Assembly (NCBI GenBank): GCA_003447785.1
Contig: DLYJ01000084.1
Span: 1-7,014, forward strand
Direction of reading: 5' to 3'
DNA from: Treponema sp.
GTDB lineage: Bacteria > Spirochaetota > Spirochaetia > Treponematales > Treponemataceae
DNA length: 7,014 nucleotides
Part shown: in pieces, positions 4,865 through 7,014 of the stretch
Position numbering within the stretch: position 1 is the first letter of the stretch
Layout of the letters: each line of letters begins with the position of its first letter
Translations under genes and position numbers: made by a program
Notes under the pieces: generated by a model
Seen by the model: only the letters and a program-made list of their open reading frames with translations
Database searches by the model: none
Told to the model about the DNA's origin: nothing

Positions 4865-7014
4865 TTATTCTCCCAGCAGTTCAGCCTGCTCCAGTTTAGA
4901 TGCCGTATAACCTACGACAATGTTACCTGTATAACCGGTACCCTTTGTCTCAGTGTAGGTGTTATCCTGAGTCGGAGCATTTGCAGAAACTACGACTACA
5001 GTTTCCCATTTACCCGTGTAGCCATCATCATTAGCACCAGCCTGGATATCTGCTACAGGTGTAAGAGGCCATGAAGTACGGAGGGAGTACTTTGTACCAC
5101 CATAAGAAATTGAGTAACTGGTTATTACAGGACGAACATCACTTCCGTCTTCGTCTTCTGAGAAATCTTTGAGAGTAATACTGTTGTACATACCGTTTGT
5201 AAAGAGAGTGTCTACAAGGACTTTCTTTGTTACGGTAAAGCCTGTGACATCTCCGCTTGTTCCGCTTGGAGTTAAGAGAGCGTACTTTAAGTAAGAACCT
5301 GTTGAGTCATAGTATGCAAGGTGAACACGGCCGCTTGCGTCTATCTTCATTGCTACATACTGACCGGCCGCATCCGGATCAATTGTTACAGCAGTCTGCC
5401 AGTCATTTGTCCAGTGGTCGTAGTAACCTGCTGCAGGATTATTCAGATACCTGATTTTTAAGCCACCCTCAACTTCATCATAGTATGCGATGTAAACAAC
5501 ATTCATTACAGAATCGTATGCCATATCGAAGTATGCAGAATCTGCCTTGCCGGATGTAATTTCTTCACGGCCTTTAGGAGTATCAAGACCGACAGCAGTT
5601 CTACTATATGTTGCATCATATTCATAAGTATTTGCAACTTTTCTGCTTAAATCCGAATAAGCATTTGCACCAGTCTGCTCGTTTTTCTGACTGATATCTG
5701 TTCCTTCATGGAATCGCCAGAATACAATTGAACGGGATTCATCTGCCTTATCAAAATATGCAACCATATTCAGTGTATCTGCAGCATTTCCAGTAACAGC
5801 CATCTTTATATTTTCATAGCGTTTCATGGTGGTACCAGAATAAGAATAACCGGTGGTACTGCCATTAAATGATAGGTTTCCAAGTCCCAAGCGTCCGCTT
5901 CTCTGATTAGCATAAGGTCTGTTCCAGTAGTATGCTGCTGGCAATGTATTAAATGATTTACCCCACTGCACGGAACCAAAAGCTGTATAGGCAGTACCAC
6001 CCCAGTTCATATTATGAAGGAAAACCCATGTCGGAGAACCAGCTGAGTTATAGGCAAAGTTTCCTCCATAAACTGAACCAGCCCATGATGTGGTAAGCTG
6101 AGTTCCATTTGCCCGTAAATACTGGTTATTCTCAGCATAGAACCACATCATTGCACCTGTCTTAGCGCCCTGATTATTGATAACCGGTTTCATTACCGCT
6201 TCGCTGCCGCTGTAATTTGTCGTTGTGGTATCCCACATGTAGATATAGCGGTCGTCGGTATGGTTCGGAGCAAACTGAGAAGCTTCCTTGTTGCATTCGG
6301 CATTGTTATCATTACTGTTATTCAATGATTCAACTGAATTATTGATTACCTTGATAGCACCGGACTTTGTAAGCAGAGATTTCTTTACAGTAAGGTCAGC
6401 GCCGGATGCAACTGTTTCTTTTGAAGTGTCACCCAGATATACAGTACCACCGGTCAGGTTGAATCCCTTTACAGTTATAGTTGAACTTGTTTTTGCAGTT
6501 GGATCATACTTTGCATCAACACTAGCAACATAAGCACCGCTTGCAGAGCGTCGGAGGTATCTCTTAGTTCCGCTTTCCATGTCTTCTCCGCTGGAAATGT
6601 CTGTAATATACGGAACAATGTCCACCTGTTTTGGTGTTGCGCCGTTGTTTGTGCCGTCGTTGGCAGTCAGTGTAAATACAACATCTGACTGTGCCACGTT
6701 TGCTACATAAGTTGAATCAAGTTCGAGCCTCCATTCTACGGTATGACCGGTTGCAAGTGAGAACTGACTGCTGTCAGCTGTTGTAATGCTGAACGTCCAG
6801 CCCGTTGTTGCGCTTTCGGCAGGTTTTACCTTAAGGAGAGAAGTTTTATTGTCATATTCTGCAACGGTTACGGCATTTGTGAGTGTACTGTTGATTGCAT
6901 AATTTGACTTTAAGGTCAATGTTCCGATCTTGCGGTCATCCTGGATTGTACCTGTAAATACAACCTTACCGGAAATCTTATCGTCAGCATCAAGTTCATT
7001 TGAGCCGGTAAATA
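4865..7014 (-). CDS. large Ig/TIG/propeller-type surface protein, 5' end outside window
   Basis: The frame is open from the TAA at 4865-4867 to the window's right edge, so only the last 715 or so residues are visible and any signal peptide is missing. Numbering here begins at the TTG codon at 6919. From the edge to about residue 103 is an Ig-like domain: SGKVVFTGTIQDDRK just upstream, then FSITTADSSQFSLATG and VVFTLTANDG. After VPYITDISS (103-110) comes a TIG/IPT-like domain (about 130-193, core STITVKGFNL, then GGTVYLGD). An Asn-rich linker (193-220) and an aromatic, Gly/Asn-rich stretch with seven Trp (229-332) follow. The C-terminal half has strand-rich units with the pattern AYYD...G.LKIRYL (478-491), LAYYDSTGSYLKYAL (534-548), VAYFDKADESRSIVFW (386-401) and ITSYSISYGGTKYSLR (599-614), suggesting propeller blades. 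No C-terminal sorting signal is seen. Likely exported, with binding or adhesion as a possible role; the function is unknown. It ends at the bidirectional terminator shared with the Rpn gene. Confidence 0.85.
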   Translation of the reverse strand, partial: FTGSNELDADDKISGKVVFTGTIQDDRKIGTLTLKSNYAINSTLTNAVTVAEYDNKTSLLKVKPAESATTGWTFSITTADSSQFSLATGHTVEWRLELDSTYVANVAQSDVVFTLTANDGTNNGATPKQVDIVPYITDISSGEDMESGTKRYLRRSASGAYVASVDAKYDPTAKTSSTITVKGFNLTGGTVYLGDTSKETVASGADLTVKKSLLTKSGAIKVINNSVESLNNSNDNNAECNKEASQFAPNHTDDRYIYMWDTTTTNYSGSEAVMKPVINNQGAKTGAMMWFYAENNQYLRANGTQLTTSWAGSVYGGNFAYNSAGSPTWVFLHNMNWGGTAYTAFGSVQWGKSFNTLPAAYYWNRPYANQRSGRLGLGNLSFNGSTTGYSYSGTTMKRYENIKMAVTGNAADTLNMVAYFDKADESRSIVFWRFHEGTDISQKNEQTGANAYSDLSRKVANTYEYDATYSRTAVGLDTPKGREEITSGKADSAYFDMAYDSVMNVVYIAYYDEVEGGLKIRYLNNPAAGYYDHWTNDWQTAVTIDPDAAGQYVAMKIDASGRVHLAYYDSTGSYLKYALLTPSGTSGDVTGFTVTKKVLVDTLFTNGMYNSITLKDFSEDEDGSDVRPVITSYSISYGGTKYSLRTSWPLTPVADIQAGANDDGYTGKWETVVVVSANAPTQDNTYTETKGTGYTGNIVVGYTASKLEQAELLGE

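Noticed and set aside
6917..6919. TTG at 6919-6917 as the start of the surface-protein gene
   Set aside because: The frame stays open upstream to the window edge and continues the Ig-like domain, so TTG here is an internal leucine.

Overview
The window looks like chromosomal DNA of a spirochaete, most likely a free-living or gut/rumen Treponema. The reasons are moderate G+C with AT-rich intergenic spacers, the style of the Rpn-family protein, and a large Ig/TIG/propeller surface protein of a type I associate with treponemes. This rests on recalled family resemblance, not a search. All stop codons seen are TAA or TAG, and no RNA gene, CRISPR array or insertion sequence was seen.

Layout. The left half is a leftward (minus-strand) series: aroA (EPSP synthase, 3762-2404), a membrane-anchored GGDEF diguanylate cyclase (2367-1246), and ychF (1186-50). 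Spacers are 36 and 59 bases with no convincing terminator between genes, so an aroA-led operon is possible, although ychF has its own good ribosome binding site and perhaps its own promoter. The 1-49 stretch downstream of ychF holds no gene. The 214-base divergent spacer (3763-3976) is dense in structure: an extended -10 placed so that aroA may be leaderless, a GC-rich inverted repeat, a perfect A/T inverted repeat, and two adjacent hairpins followed by five Ts in the leader of the rightward gene.

The one rightward gene (3977-4816) encodes an Rpn-family (PD-(D/E)XK) nuclease. Its published relatives in E. coli act as gene-within-gene toxin-antitoxin and anti-phage systems. This copy carries, inside its reading frame, a strong GGAGG ribosome binding site nine bases before an in-frame ATG. 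That start would yield a separate 68-residue C-terminal protein, as expected for an intragenic RpnS-type antitoxin. This is the most interesting signal in the window.

A strong bidirectional terminator (4823-4853) separates the Rpn gene from a convergent minus-strand gene (4865 to beyond 7014). That gene encodes the C-terminal part of a large, probably surface-exposed or secreted protein: an Ig-like domain, a TIG-like domain, an aromatic-rich middle and propeller-like repeats. Its start lies outside the window.

The genes do not form one pathway. Housekeeping genes (aromatic biosynthesis, ribosome-associated ATPase) and a signalling enzyme sit on one side, and accessory genes (candidate defence module, surface protein) on the other.
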